Source of the DNA: Phellopilus nigrolimitatus
Lineage: Eukaryota > Basidiomycota > Agaricomycetes > Hymenochaetales > Hymenochaetaceae
NCBI GenBank assembly: GCA_021029095.1
Contig: JAJOHG010000599.1
Coordinates: 1 to 12,288 of the forward strand
Reading direction: 5' to 3'
Length of the DNA stretch: 12,288 nt
The notes beneath the pieces are model-generated. The model saw nothing but the letters and a program-made list of their open reading frames with translations. It was not told the DNA's origin and ran no database searches. A program made the position numbers and the translations under genes. Shown here in pieces: positions 1 through 8,202 of the stretch; the first letter of the stretch is position 1, and every line of letters starts with the position of its first letter.

Positions 1-979
1 ACAACATGCAACGTGAACCGAGGGTCCCTCTTTTCCAACTGACAGACCCGAAGCAATAACTAGAGGCTGGTGAGAGTCAGTCAGGGAGGCGTGAATTATC
101 AGATACGAATATGCTCACTAATGTCAAACTCTTCACAGCAAGAGTCCAGACGCCCAGATAGCCCTTCATAATAAACCCAGCAAGAATACACTTGATTTCC
201 GAAATCCTGAACCCGCGGCATATTTCGAAAATGACTTAACGAGATGTGCAGAAATAAATGAGAATAACCCCTGGACATGCACCGGAACGTAAGTGGGAAG
301 CCGGCGGCTAACGCAGGAAGCATTCGTACAGCGAATAACACATAAATTAACCACCTTGCAAGGCCGACATTGCTCCATGGATGCCACGAGTCGCACGCGT
401 TTTCATCGCCTTCGATTTCCCAGCAGCAAAACTGCTGGTTAAGCCACCAACCATCAGAGCAATAGCCCATCTTGACGTCCGATAACCATTCCGTTATAAT
501 CGAAATAAGGGCGGCATTAATGCCGATGCACACACCTGGCGTATATGTTAGTGTACAATTTACAGAAAGGCGATGCTACGTACCAGCAAGGCTTACGATC
601 AACCAGGTCTGAGAGGCAGTGATTGCCCTTAGCACTTGCACCCATATCCATGAAATAGTGATCTTGCCGTTCGGACCACGGTGCGTCGAGTCAACGTGTC
701 GTGCTGTTCGAAGCCTGCGGTTGCGCTCTAGAATCGAATCTTCTATCCAATCTGAAGGAGATGCCAGGTTAATGGTCTCATCAAATGTGGAATAGAATGC
801 GATGTACCAATTGTAGTAAAGTCTTCGTAGCGGCTGGTCGTGGCGTCCAATTCAGTGTGACGAAATTGGCGTTACGAACTTCACATAAGAAAGAGAGGGA
901 CAAACCTGATGTGATCCAGCTCGTCTTCCAAGCCATCTCGCGAATGTACAGCGCTGAGCAGCGCTCCTTCAGAATCCAT
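1..979 (-). CDS. CLC-family chloride/proton exchanger, 5' complete, 3' cut by window edge, frameshifted
   Basis: This gene encodes the N-terminal part of a CLC transporter of the fungal Gef1 / animal ClC-3-like type, an endomembrane 2Cl-/H+ exchanger. Proposed exons on the minus strand are 979-906, 833-808, 751-584, 535-330, 270-119 and 66-<1, with five introns of 52-72 bp. The start ATG (979-977) is the first in-frame ATG after an upstream stop. Visible family signatures are [14 protein letters not shown] (across exons 1-3), [20 protein letters not shown], a Cys/Trp-rich loop with [33 protein letters not shown], and [15 protein letters not shown] in the last exon. The gating glutamate of GKEGP is present, which in this family goes with exchangers. 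Exon 5 is 152 nt where 153 would keep phase. One base is missing just after the GSG codons (about 202-205), and the downstream frame then reads [11 protein letters not shown] as expected. The gene is therefore a recent pseudogene or carries a sequence error. Everything else looks intact. Confidence 0.88.
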
Positions 980-1424
980 GCGTGGACATGAATGTGGTAA
1001 CCAAAGCTTATGACGCGTCGAAACGCGTGATGATCAGCGCGACGACCAAACGACGGCCGCATGCAAGGATAAGCGAGAATGATACGAATACAGAGGTTAA
1101 GGCAATAGAGAAATTTTTTAACTACAGCCAAGTAGTCAACGCAGGATAAAAGCCAGCAGCGTTTACAGTTCGTACATTGTCCCAATCGAAATATAATAAT
1201 TGTCACTATGTTGTACGTGTACAGCAACGCATCTCATTGCCCGCCCGACACAGTGCTGCATATTCAACTCCAACCGCATTTGGTACTGACTCAACTCTAG
1301 TTGATGCGCCTCTCCGCGAGGAGGCCTCAGAAAAGAATCAGACGTGTACCGTGTCCTCGAGTTTGTGTTCTAGAACTATGTCCTGTCGATGCGATCCGTC
1401 AACGTCGTATACATGTCCTTATGC
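980..1424. other. Intergenic region upstream of the CLC gene
   Basis: This stretch lies between the CLC start codon and the transposon-like block. A 100-codon plus-strand reading frame at 1177-1479 crosses the transposon end and has no recognisable domain. A minus-strand frame at 781-1227 overlaps CLC exons in the wrong frame. I see no convincing gene. It presumably holds the CLC promoter and 5' leader. Confidence 0.5.
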
Positions 1425-1426
1425 TA

Positions 1427-1454
1427 CAGTTGATTATCTCATAATGCATAAGCT
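1427..1454 (+). repeat. Left terminal inverted repeat of the outer element
   Basis: These 28 bp match the reverse complement of 2164-2191 without mismatch. The repeat starts CAGTTG directly after TA. Confidence 0.9.
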
Positions 1455-1832
1455 CGTTCCAAGAATTCCTATGCATTAATAGATATTATGCAATAGTAAA
1501 TACTTTTAAAAGATTTTTAAAAGATTTAAATAATATATTTCTTGTTATACAGAGTGACTAAGTTCAGTACCAACCGAATATGGCATATTATGTCATGACA
1601 GAACCATAGAAAATCCGAAACTTACACCTTTTAAAGCGTAATCCTGGAACTTTGTCCCCGAAGTAACAGTTTTACAGCAGTGGGATGTATTTTCAAAAAC
1701 TTGGAGCTAAATCTTTTTAGAATTGCCTATATATCTATGCATAAATCCCCAAAATCTTATGCAATATTAAATAGTAGATTTTTTGCATATTTTGGCTGGG
1801 ACGAGGTCGGTTCCCGGATTTTTGATGCATTA

Positions 1833-2139
1833 GAGTGTTTTTAGAGGTCTTCGCACTTGAATTTCGCCGACTTATGGCGACTACTATCTTTAGAATAGCC
1901 GAGCAGGCGATGGAGCCCGGCTAGAGGTGTGATACTGCGGAAGTCACGCAAGCATTTTTGCTGGCCCGTCTGTAGCGAAAAGTATGCCGAGTCACGCGCG
2001 GGTCACAACGACTTTTTTCTAATGATTTGCATGGGCTCCAGCGGGCTCCTTCGCTTACCCTCGCCTACCCTCGCCTAGCTAATAATAGTAGTCGCCATAA
2101 GTCGGCGAAATTCAAGTGCGAAGAGCTCTAAAAACACTC
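1833..2139. mobile_element. Nested TA-flanked MITE inside the outer element
   Basis: This 307-bp unit has 55-bp terminal inverted repeats (1833-1887 and 2085-2139) that differ at one position (54/55). They begin GAGTGTTTTTAGAG. TA flanks both ends (1831-1832 and 2140-2141). There is no coding potential. The repeats continue imperfectly inward, so the whole unit could fold into a long hairpin. The tips differ from those of the outer element, so this is a different family. It must have inserted after the outer element. Confidence 0.85.
2051..2080 (+). repeat. Three-copy 10-bp tandem repeat in the nested MITE
   Basis: Three head-to-tail 10-mers are present: TCGCTTACCC, TCGCCTACCC and TCGCCTAGCT. 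They sit just inside the right inverted repeat of the nested element. Confidence 0.8.
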
Positions 2140-2163
2140 TATTATTAGATATTATGCATTAGT

Positions 2164-2191
2164 AGCTTATGCATTATGAGATAATCAACTG
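2164..2191 (-). repeat. Right terminal inverted repeat of the outer element
   Basis: These 28 bp are the exact inverted partner of 1427-1454. The repeat ends CAACTG and is followed by TA. Confidence 0.9.
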
Positions 2192-2482
2192 TACTTACAT
2201 ATGCTCAAATCGTCACTCTTTTTTTCACTTGTTTAAGCGCACTTCCTCTTCGATCAGCAGTTTATCAGAACAAGGTGGAAACTGGCACAGAGTTTTGAGC
2301 TCCGTGTCGCCGTTCCTTTTCGGAGGGGGTGTCTCCTAGTGATCTTGCACCTAATACACTCGTACGAATATAAGCGTCCGTTCGCCGACTGAATCAACAA
2401 AAAGCTGCGGAAGGGCCATGACGATGGTGATAAGTCGGATCCAGGATAAGCCCCGATGTTGCTCTTCTGACTTTGACTTTCG

Positions 2483-2656
2483 ATGGACCGTTCCGAGGAG
2501 TTGAATGAGTTGTCTATTCTCTTGCCTGATAGCGCTCAATGCAACTTCTTCGCAATCTTCGAAGAACGATTAGATCCCGAAGCCTCGGGTCGTATAGAGC
2601 TATTCAGAAGGAAGCGCAGGACAGCACTTCTTGTCAAATCCAGTGCTTTGTTCTGA
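2483..2656 (+). CDS. Possible small ORF, 57 aa, or a single exon; unrecognised
   Basis: The frame opens with ATG (2483-2485) after an in-frame TGA and closes at TGA (2654-2656). The product is acidic then basic: MDRSEELNELSILLPDSAQC at the start, and a basic stretch FRRKRRTALLVKSS near the end. The composition looks more protein-like than the surrounding frames, but no family is recognised and no splice partner was found. It may be a relic exon or chance. Confidence 0.2.
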   Translation: MDRSEELNELSILLPDSAQCNFFAIFEERLDPEASGRIELFRRKRRTALLVKSSALF

Positions 2657-3038
2657 AGAGGAATGAATACAGTGTGCAACCATCTTATCCACAAAAATAC
2701 ATACAAATTGTAATCCGGCCTAGCAGACACATTATCGGATCAGACATAACACTGCCGGTGACAAGATCACCACCATCGTCATTGGTGGCAAGTAGAAATA
2801 TATCGTCCATTGAAGTCCTACGCTGGACCTTTCGCACTAAGTTTCATCTTGGCTATCAGCATGTCTCTAAGGGATCGGACTTTATCTCATCGACAAGAGT
2901 CAAGCAATGCTTTCGCTTGAAAGGGGTGAAACAGATAGCAGATGCTCATCGAAAGATTTCTTTCTCTGCTCGAATCTGGATATGACAGGCAAGGCGAAAG
3001 TGAAAAGCAAGGGAAATAGCTATTGAATATCGAATCAC

Positions 3039-3044
3039 CACGTG
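3039..3044. promoter_or_regulatory. E-box-like CACGTG upstream of the dehydrogenase gene
   Basis: A palindromic CACGTG lies 27 bp upstream of the dehydrogenase start codon. This is the core site of bHLH factors in fungi such as Cbf1/Pho4 types. Function is inferred from the motif and position only. Confidence 0.3.
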
Positions 3045-3071
3045 ATCGCGTTACTGCTTCTGTTTCGTGAA

Positions 3072-4623
3072 ATGTCGATCGACGACTTATATCGTGCAGC
3101 CATGGCATGCAATATTCCTGACGAAGGCCTCTACGAGTTCGCGGATAGGGTGGAAGGCCAGACCATTATCATTACAGGCAAGTTCAACGCTGCATGTTTT
3201 TACACCTAGCCGGGCTCGATATCTTATTGCCTATACCGCGGCGCTTTTTCGCGTGCAGGCGCAGCGAATGGAATCGGCAAAGAGGCGGCGCTTGCGTTCG
3301 CAAAAAGAGGGTGAGTCTTGCTTCTTGTTTATCCCGGGACTCGCATGGTTAACAAGGTCCGATGTAGAGCAAATTTGGTCATCGGGGATGTCGACGTGAA
3401 TGGCTCCGAGGAGACGCTCGCGGAAATTAAGGGCCTCGGAGGGTAAGTGTAGCCAGCTTGGTCATCCAAATTTTTGTTGTTCGTTTTGGTCTGACCGCGT
3501 TAGGCAAGCTGTATACCAGGCGTGCAACGTACTTGAATACAGTAATCTCGTTTCTCTCTTCCAGCTTGCGCTGTCGAAGTTCGGTCGGATAGACGTCGTG
3601 GTGGATATCCTATCCGTCTACGTTTCTGACGACACTTCCTCATGGATAAATTTATCAGATTCCCAATGCTGGAGTCGCTGAGATTGGCCGTCTAACAACT
3701 GTCAGTGTGGATGAGCAAGGTTTACCTACAAAACCAAATCTGAAGACGCTGGAGATTAATCTCATCAGCGTGTTACACAGTACGTTCAAGAACGCACTTT
3801 AAACTCAACGTCCTCTCAGATCATGGGCATATCGCTAGCGGCGCAGCTCGCCTCCCATTACCTTGCCAAGAATGAAGAAAAAGATTCGTTGAAGGCGCTC
3901 GTCCTGATCGGTTCTATGGGTGCGTCCACTCTTCACAAACGTGTTATGCCGACAGACGGAGGTGACCCGTAGTTTCATTATACAAGCATCCATCATGGGC
4001 ATTCCAGGCCTTTCGCTGTACTCCGCCTCAAAGCATGCCATACTTGGACTAATGCAGTCATTGACCATGGAGTTCCAGAGCAAAGGTCTCCGTATTGCGA
4101 CAGTGTGCCCGTGGTTCGTTGGTGCGTCTCTACCCTGCTATAAAGATAAACACTCTTGCTTATAAAATGTTATACATTATACAAATGTAGATACGGCGAT
4201 TCTTCCAACCGTATTTAAAGTTTTCATGGCGGGCATCCCGTTTACGCCGATGCAGCGCGTCGCGGGTGCGATCGTGCTTGCTGCGACAGATGACGCGCCC
4301 AACACACACGGCGCTGCGTACACAATTCCTGACGAGCGGGAGGTCTTCCGCATCCCACCAACTGAGATCACCGAGGGCGTGTATGGGCTTCTGGGAAACA
4401 GAGTTAAGCGTCTCGGAGAGTAAGCTACTATTCTTCATCGCTGCCTGCATTCATTATTCTGAGACTAATTTATGTATATATTCTAAACAGGACCAGACAG
4501 AGCGTGAAGGCCTTCGTCGCGCTCGTGCACATGTTTGCTAGGTCGTCTAGCGCGAAGCTTCTTGTTGGAGCTGCGGTTGGCTACAAGGCGTACCAGATTG
4601 CATTGACCCAAGGATTGATTTAA
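3072..4623 (+). CDS. Short-chain dehydrogenase/reductase (SDR), 342 aa, 9 exons
   Basis: This is a classical SDR oxidoreductase that uses NAD(P)(H). Exons are 3072-3177, 3259-3310, 3368-3442, 3504-3600, 3659-3779, 3839-3919, 3987-4121, 4191-4419 and 4491-4623, and together they keep one frame of 1029 nt. The Rossmann motif TGAANGIG is at residues 35-42. GDVD at 59-62 ends the second strand, and its acidic residue favours NAD(H). PNAG is at 112-115. The catalytic set is Ser176, Tyr189 and Lys193 (YSASK), followed by CPWFVDTAIL. The C-terminus (about 318-342) is hydrophobic and may anchor the protein to a membrane. Overall it resembles 15-hydroxyprostaglandin-dehydrogenase-like or ketosphinganine-reductase-like fungal SDRs; the substrate cannot be told. 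Intron 1 (3178-3258) starts with GC rather than GT. The exon 4/5 junction was chosen to give DVVIPNAGV, and the exon 6 start to give VLHTAQLASHYLAKN. Confidence 0.93.
3178..3258 (+). other. GC-AG intron in the SDR gene
   Basis: The exon ends ACAG and the intron begins GCAAGT and ends GTGCAG. Joining here yields the diagnostic TGAANGIG nucleotide-binding motif in frame. The nearby GT (GTTCAA) would break it. GCAAGT is the usual strong consensus for GC donors. Confidence 0.85.
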
Positions 4624-4854
4624 ACACATACTCTTCTCCGTAACTTCCCCACATGGGTCTTTTGCTTTTTCTTTCTTGGTTGTTTTCGATAAATGATAGT
4701 ACAGGAAGGATGCTGTATTTCATTGCTTTAATATTCACTGAGTCCAATGTTATATTACTTTCATGTAAATGTAGATTCATGTCCTGGCTAGTTCGCCATA
4801 TCCTCCCTGAATATGAATCAGCGTCAAGCATATCGATATTTGATTCAATCTCAC
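4624..4854. other. Convergent 3' intergenic region between the SDR and Arf-like genes
   Basis: These 231 bp separate two stop codons that face each other. The sequence is AT-rich and should hold both 3' UTRs. I see no gene. Confidence 0.6.
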
Positions 4855-5817
4855 TTACCTGCGCCGGCTATTCTGTACGCGTATAAATAACCAATCAACT
4901 GCTGCGCGTACTCCCGTTCTATAGAACATCAGCGCACCAAATTAACAGTCTTGTTGACGAAGATGGAAAGGCGGTATCTTACCCTTCGAGCCCAGACACA
5001 CCCATGACGTCGAGACTCGCGAAGCGCTCTTGGCGTTGGTCTGCCTCCTCGCCGTATATGCGCCGCGTGCTGTCCTTCTTGCCCTGATACCACTGCTCGT
5101 AGCTCTCGCGAATCTCCTCGACGGACAGACTGTCGGGTGCGTCCTGTTTATTCGCGAGCAACAGGAGGGGAACGTGCAGGATCTTAGGCGAAGAGAGGAC
5201 GGAGTCTGAGCAGGTATATAATATTCAATATCGAAAGATTCGGAGAGGCGTAGTGAATAAGGTGTACCGAACACCTCCCAGCCCTCGTTCAGCCTCTCGC
5301 GGTCAGCAGCGTCGAGGACGTACACGACAGCGTGGCAGTCGTCGTAGTACCTATGCCAAATGCTCCGTATGCCCGATTGCCCGCCGAGGTCGAAGAATTG
5401 CAGGATAGTCGACGGAAGCGTGATCTTCCCCACTGTCATAATTTCAGGTAAACTTCCAGCTTGTTCAGACATGTATGTGGGGATGACTAGAAGGTACACA
5501 CTATTCTGCCCGACGGTGGGACCAATCTTATCTGGAGGGAGCCCAGGTAAGCCCGTGTAAAGATTCTTTACCTTCTCGAGGAAGGTCTGAGCTCCAGGGG
5601 AAGGTAGGGGACTTCAGCGCGGTGCACAGACTCCTCGGGCTCGTCTGGAGAAGACGTGCTTACTGTCTTGCCCGCACCATCGAGGCCGAGGATGATGATG
5701 GAGAACTCCTCCTTCCTAAATAATAAGTAGTATGAGTCTGCACGGTTGCGAACGCAAGTTAAATGATAGTACGGACTGTGTCAGGTATTCATGCAGGCCC
5801 TTGAGCAAATGATACAT
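4855..5817 (-). CDS. ARFRP1: Arf-family small GTPase, ARFRP1 / yeast Arl3 type, 209 aa, 6 exons
   Basis: Known orthologues act at the trans-Golgi, upstream of Arl1, in vesicle tethering. Exons on the minus strand are 5817-5777, 5715-5664, 5586-5502, 5432-5268, 5205-4983 and 4918-4855, 630 nt in one frame. The protein starts MYHLLKGLHEYLTQKEEFS. It lacks Gly2 for myristoylation, as expected for this subfamily, which is targeted by an acetylated N-terminus. The P-loop GLDGAGKT is at 24-31, switch I has GPTVGQN (Thr55), switch II reads FDLGGQ at 73-78, and the base-recognition motif NKQD is at 133-136. The C-terminus is GVRAAVDWLFIRVQNSRRR. An insert around residues 150-170 (QWYQGKKDSTRRIYGEEADQ) is, as I recall, typical of fungal members. 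Switch II has Phe where Arf proteins normally have Trp. The stop codon lies inside a donor-like CAG/GTAAGT. The gene is divergent from VMA16. Confidence 0.93.
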
Positions 5818-5963
5818 GTGCGCATTTGAAGGTTGGATCAAGCGACTCGTCGCGCCGTCGCTGGCACGCGTGATTACCTGTTTGGGACGTGTGCCGACTG
5901 AGCACCGTGTGTCGCCACAGCGTCAACGACAGTGTACCCCGTCATTTCTAACCACGGCGTACG
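5818..5963. promoter_or_regulatory. 146-bp divergent promoter between the Arf-like GTPase and VMA16
   Basis: Only 146 bp separate the two start codons, so both promoters and 5' leaders must overlap or adjoin. The region holds a palindromic CACGCGTG (5865-5872) whose core ACGCGT matches the MluI cell-cycle box of fungi. No clear TATA box is seen. Shared control is inferred from spacing alone. Confidence 0.6.
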
Positions 5964-7098
5964 ATGGGTTACGCGACATATTACAGCTTCGGTCTCCCGA
6001 CGTTCGCCGTCATCGTCATCGCGCTCTATCTCCTCTTTACTGGTGCGTCGCCACTACGAGTCATTATCCGTGCAGACAAGTGCCGCGACTGACACGGAGG
6101 CTTTCGAAATCCAATATTCTGCTTAGGCTCGGGCGAGGCGTTCAACGTGGGGCGTTTCCTTGAAGAGTCGAGCCCATATGTATGGGCATCGACGGGTATT
6201 GGCTTGTGTATCGGCCTCAGTGTGCTCGGCGCGGGGTGGTGAGTGTTGTGTTCGGCTACCTCATTGCTGGTGCATGTAATTCTGAGTGTGGTCTATGTGT
6301 TGCTCACAGGGGCATCTTCGTCACTGGCTCCTCGATACTCGGCGGCGGTGTGCGTACTCCGCGAATACGGACGAAGAATCTCATCAGGTGCGCTTGCTCG
6401 CTTTTGTCTTGCATCTTGAGGCTGAGGCACGTTTACTCGCCGGTAGCATTATTTTCTGCGAAGTAGTGGCAATCTATGGTGTTGTGCGTGGCTTCCCTTC
6501 CCCCTCCTAGCGCGTCTCGCCAGAGTCGCAAATATCATGATGAAATTATTAACTCGTGATTAACTCTTGCAAATTGTGCATGAACAGATTATGGGCATCG
6601 TGTACTCCTCCAAGGTCCAAGCGGTGAGCGAAGCAAACCTGTATACGCCCGAGAATTACTTCACCGGTACGTACCCACTCTTCTGCTTTCCATCCATGTT
6701 TCACGAGCTGACTCGCCTGATGCGCGTCTTTCAGGCTTTGCGATATTCTGGGGCGGCCTGACTGTCGGCGCGTGCAACCTGCTGTGCGGCGTGTCCGTCG
6801 GTATCACAGGCTCGACTGCCGCGCTCGCGGACGCGGCGGACCCGAACCTCTTCGTCAAGATCCTAATCGTCGAGGTCTTCGGCAGCATCCTCGGGCTTTT
6901 CGGGCTCATCGGTGCGTAATTCCGTTTTTCTCGTTTTATTTAACGAGATCTAAACTTACCGGTCTCGTTCGATTCGATACGCTACGTATGCAATGTGTAG
7001 TGGGTCTGCTGATGGTCGGTAGCGCAAGCGAGTTCAAATCCGCGGCGGTAGCAGCGAGCGTTTCACCAATGGCGCAGTATATTCGCAACGAATTATGA
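5964..7098 (+). CDS. VMA16: V-type ATPase proteolipid subunit c'' (VMA16), 219 aa, 7 exons
   Basis: This is the c'' subunit of the membrane V0 rotor that carries protons across vacuolar and Golgi membranes. Exons are 5964-6042, 6127-6238, 6310-6387, 6447-6483, 6588-6666, 6735-6911 and 7001-7098, 660 nt in one frame, close to the 213 residues of the yeast protein. An extra N-terminal hydrophobic segment (about residues 8-27), characteristic of c'', is followed by four more membrane segments. [18 protein letters not shown] and [10 protein letters not shown] precede the first buried carboxylate, Glu95 in [10 protein letters not shown]. The second is Glu175 in [24 protein letters not shown] and a loop with [10 protein letters not shown] lie between the halves. 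The last exon gives [12 protein letters not shown] and a short tail. Intron 4 (6484-6587, 104 bp) is the longest. Confidence 0.95.
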
Positions 7099-7433
7099 TT
7101 AAACGTACTAGTGTTATGGCGTTGCTCTTAATTCATCTACGATGCTAAAGCGGTGGAAAGGAAAGCTAGTTCTGTGAGCATGGACGTAGAGTGTTTATGT
7201 TACAACACTCAAATTCACGTTAGATATTTGATGCAAGCATTCTGAAATTTCACGATTTACATACAACAATGGAACGAGGGAATACATACGTGCGCACATG
7301 CATAGGTCATACAAATGTGTAAATCACAGCCAGAGATGCAAGTTGAGACAGGAGGAAAGCAATCATGGGGGTCGTGAATTGAATGAATAAAAAACGTGGG
7401 TCGCGTGTGCTTTCCGACGATCGGAGAATGGAC
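7099..7433. other. Convergent 3' intergenic region between VMA16 and the yippee gene
   Basis: This AT-rich 335-bp stretch lies between two facing stop codons. It holds an AATAAA on the plus strand (7386-7391), a possible poly(A) signal for VMA16 although rather distant from its stop. I see no gene here. Confidence 0.5.
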
Positions 7434-8140
7434 TCAATAGTCGTCATCAAGTCTCCAAGCATTCTCCTTTACGATCTTCGCGCGCTCAATGAGAAATTTG
7501 CCTGCACAACAGTCGCGCGGAAAAGGTAAGCATATGTTCCAAAGTTCAGAGCCATTTCGTCATAGGCGAGACACGGAAGACGGGAAAATGGGAAAGGCAT
7601 GGGAAGGGTGCATACCTTCCTTGTACTTCTGACTGCTATCGCTCGCCTTGACGTAGTACCATCCGAGGCGCTCGTTGCATCCTACGCAGAACACGTCCGC
7701 GACAGTGTGCACGCCCGTGCTGTTGAAAGGTTGCGGCCGCATAGCAGATCGCAGGCAGACACAGGTCAGAGACTCGGGGGCATCTGCGCATGACGCAGTA
7801 TACTCACAGGAGCGTGCGGTCTTCTTTCTTCCCAAGCTTCACGTTGACAGCGGAGTGCATCAGACTTCACAGACACGCAGGTATAAGCGGATACTGGCGG
7901 AACATCAAATAAAGAAGAGACTCGCAAGCCCCGCCCTTCTCGGCCGGAGAAGGACTTGCTGATAAGTTCGTCCTGAAGTGTCTTCGAGAGGCAGCCCATG
8001 AGCTATGAATATTTAGAATTTAGATTGCATGCGGGGCTGCTAACTAGAACCGAAGAACAGCGGGCACAAGCATAGTGCGGTTTGTCCTGATAGATCGAAA
8101 CAACGTGGGTCTTCGTGTCCTCGGTTGGAATCAAATCCAT
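7434..8140 (-). CDS. Yippee-family zinc-binding protein (yeast Moh1 / YPEL type), 126 aa, 5 exons
   Basis: Yippee proteins are small, highly conserved zinc-binding folds related to the Mis18 and cereblon CULT domains; their cellular role is unclear. Exons on the minus strand are 8140-8045, 7981-7926, 7864-7808, 7719-7616 and 7501-7434, 381 nt in one frame. The four zinc ligands are Cys25, Cys28 (CARC), Cys81 and Cys84 (CVGC). Exactly 52 residues separate the pairs, as in the yippee signature C-X2-C-X52-C-X2-C, which independently supports the exon model. Other family blocks are LQDELISKSFSGREGRG, TGVHTVADVFCVGC, NERLGWYYVKA, SSQKYKEGKFLIE and KENAWRLDDDY. The start is the only in-frame ATG after an upstream TGA. 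Intron 2 (7865-7925) has a GC donor. Confidence 0.92.
7865..7925 (-). other. GC-AG intron in the yippee gene
   Basis: On the minus strand the upstream exon ends GGGGCTT, and the intron starts GCGAGT and ends GTGAAG. This join gives GREGRGFLMHSAVNV in frame and the correct 52-residue spacing between cysteine pairs. The neighbouring GT donor (GTCTCT) shifts the frame. Confidence 0.8.
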
Positions 8141-8202
8141 TGCTGCGAGACTTAAAGCTTGAAGGTCAGAAAGCAGGACTCAGGGGACCGTCTGTGTAAG
8201 TA

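Larger units (their letters stand above)
1427..2191. mobile_element. Non-autonomous TA-flanked DNA transposon (MITE-like, Tc1/mariner type)
   Basis: The element has perfect 28-bp terminal inverted repeats, at 1427-1454 and 2164-2191, beginning CAGTTGATTATCTCATAATG. It is flanked on both sides by TA (1425-1426 and 2192-2193), the target duplication of the Tc1/mariner superfamily. CAGT at the tip also fits that superfamily. It has no transposase reading frame and its interior is AT-rich. Near both ends there are copies of a motif like AGATATTATGCA(A/T)TAG (about 1480-1497 and 2146-2163), possible subterminal transposase-binding sites. A second element is inserted inside it. Without that insertion it would be about 456 bp. 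The superfamily assignment rests only on the ends and the TA. Confidence 0.85.
2194..3071. other. Intergenic region between the transposons and the dehydrogenase gene
   Basis: This 878-bp stretch has no gene that I can recognise. It includes a possible 57-codon frame at 2483-2656 (listed separately) and a 148-codon frame at 2539-2985 without any domain. The last part should hold the promoter of the dehydrogenase gene, with an E-box-like CACGTG at 3039-3044. Confidence 0.5.

Noticed and set aside
1177..1479. 100-codon plus-strand frame
   Set aside because: It runs into the left end of the transposon-like element and has no domain.
2539..2985. 148-codon plus-strand frame
   Set aside because: It has no recognisable domain and no splice context, and its composition is like translated non-coding DNA. 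It overlaps other equally long frames.
4942..5499. Uninterrupted 185-codon minus-strand frame as the full Arf-like protein
   Set aside because: It reads through introns at 5433-5501, 5206-5267 and 4919-4982 and changes frame. Only its middle part (5432-5268) matches the GTPase family.
6182..6510. Plus-strand frames of 94 and 74 codons
   Set aside because: They cross VMA16 introns in the wrong frame; the true exons are 6127-6238, 6310-6387 and 6447-6483.
7030..7045. tRNA B-box-like GAGTTCAAATCCGC
   Set aside because: It lies inside the last VMA16 exon and encodes the conserved SASEFKS stretch. No A box or cloverleaf surrounds it.
7766..7999. Alternative yippee start MGCLSKTLQDELIS
   Set aside because: That ATG lies in the proposed first intron, and starting there would lose the first zinc pair CARC (Cys25, Cys28). 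The exon at 8140-8045 restores the family's cysteine spacing.
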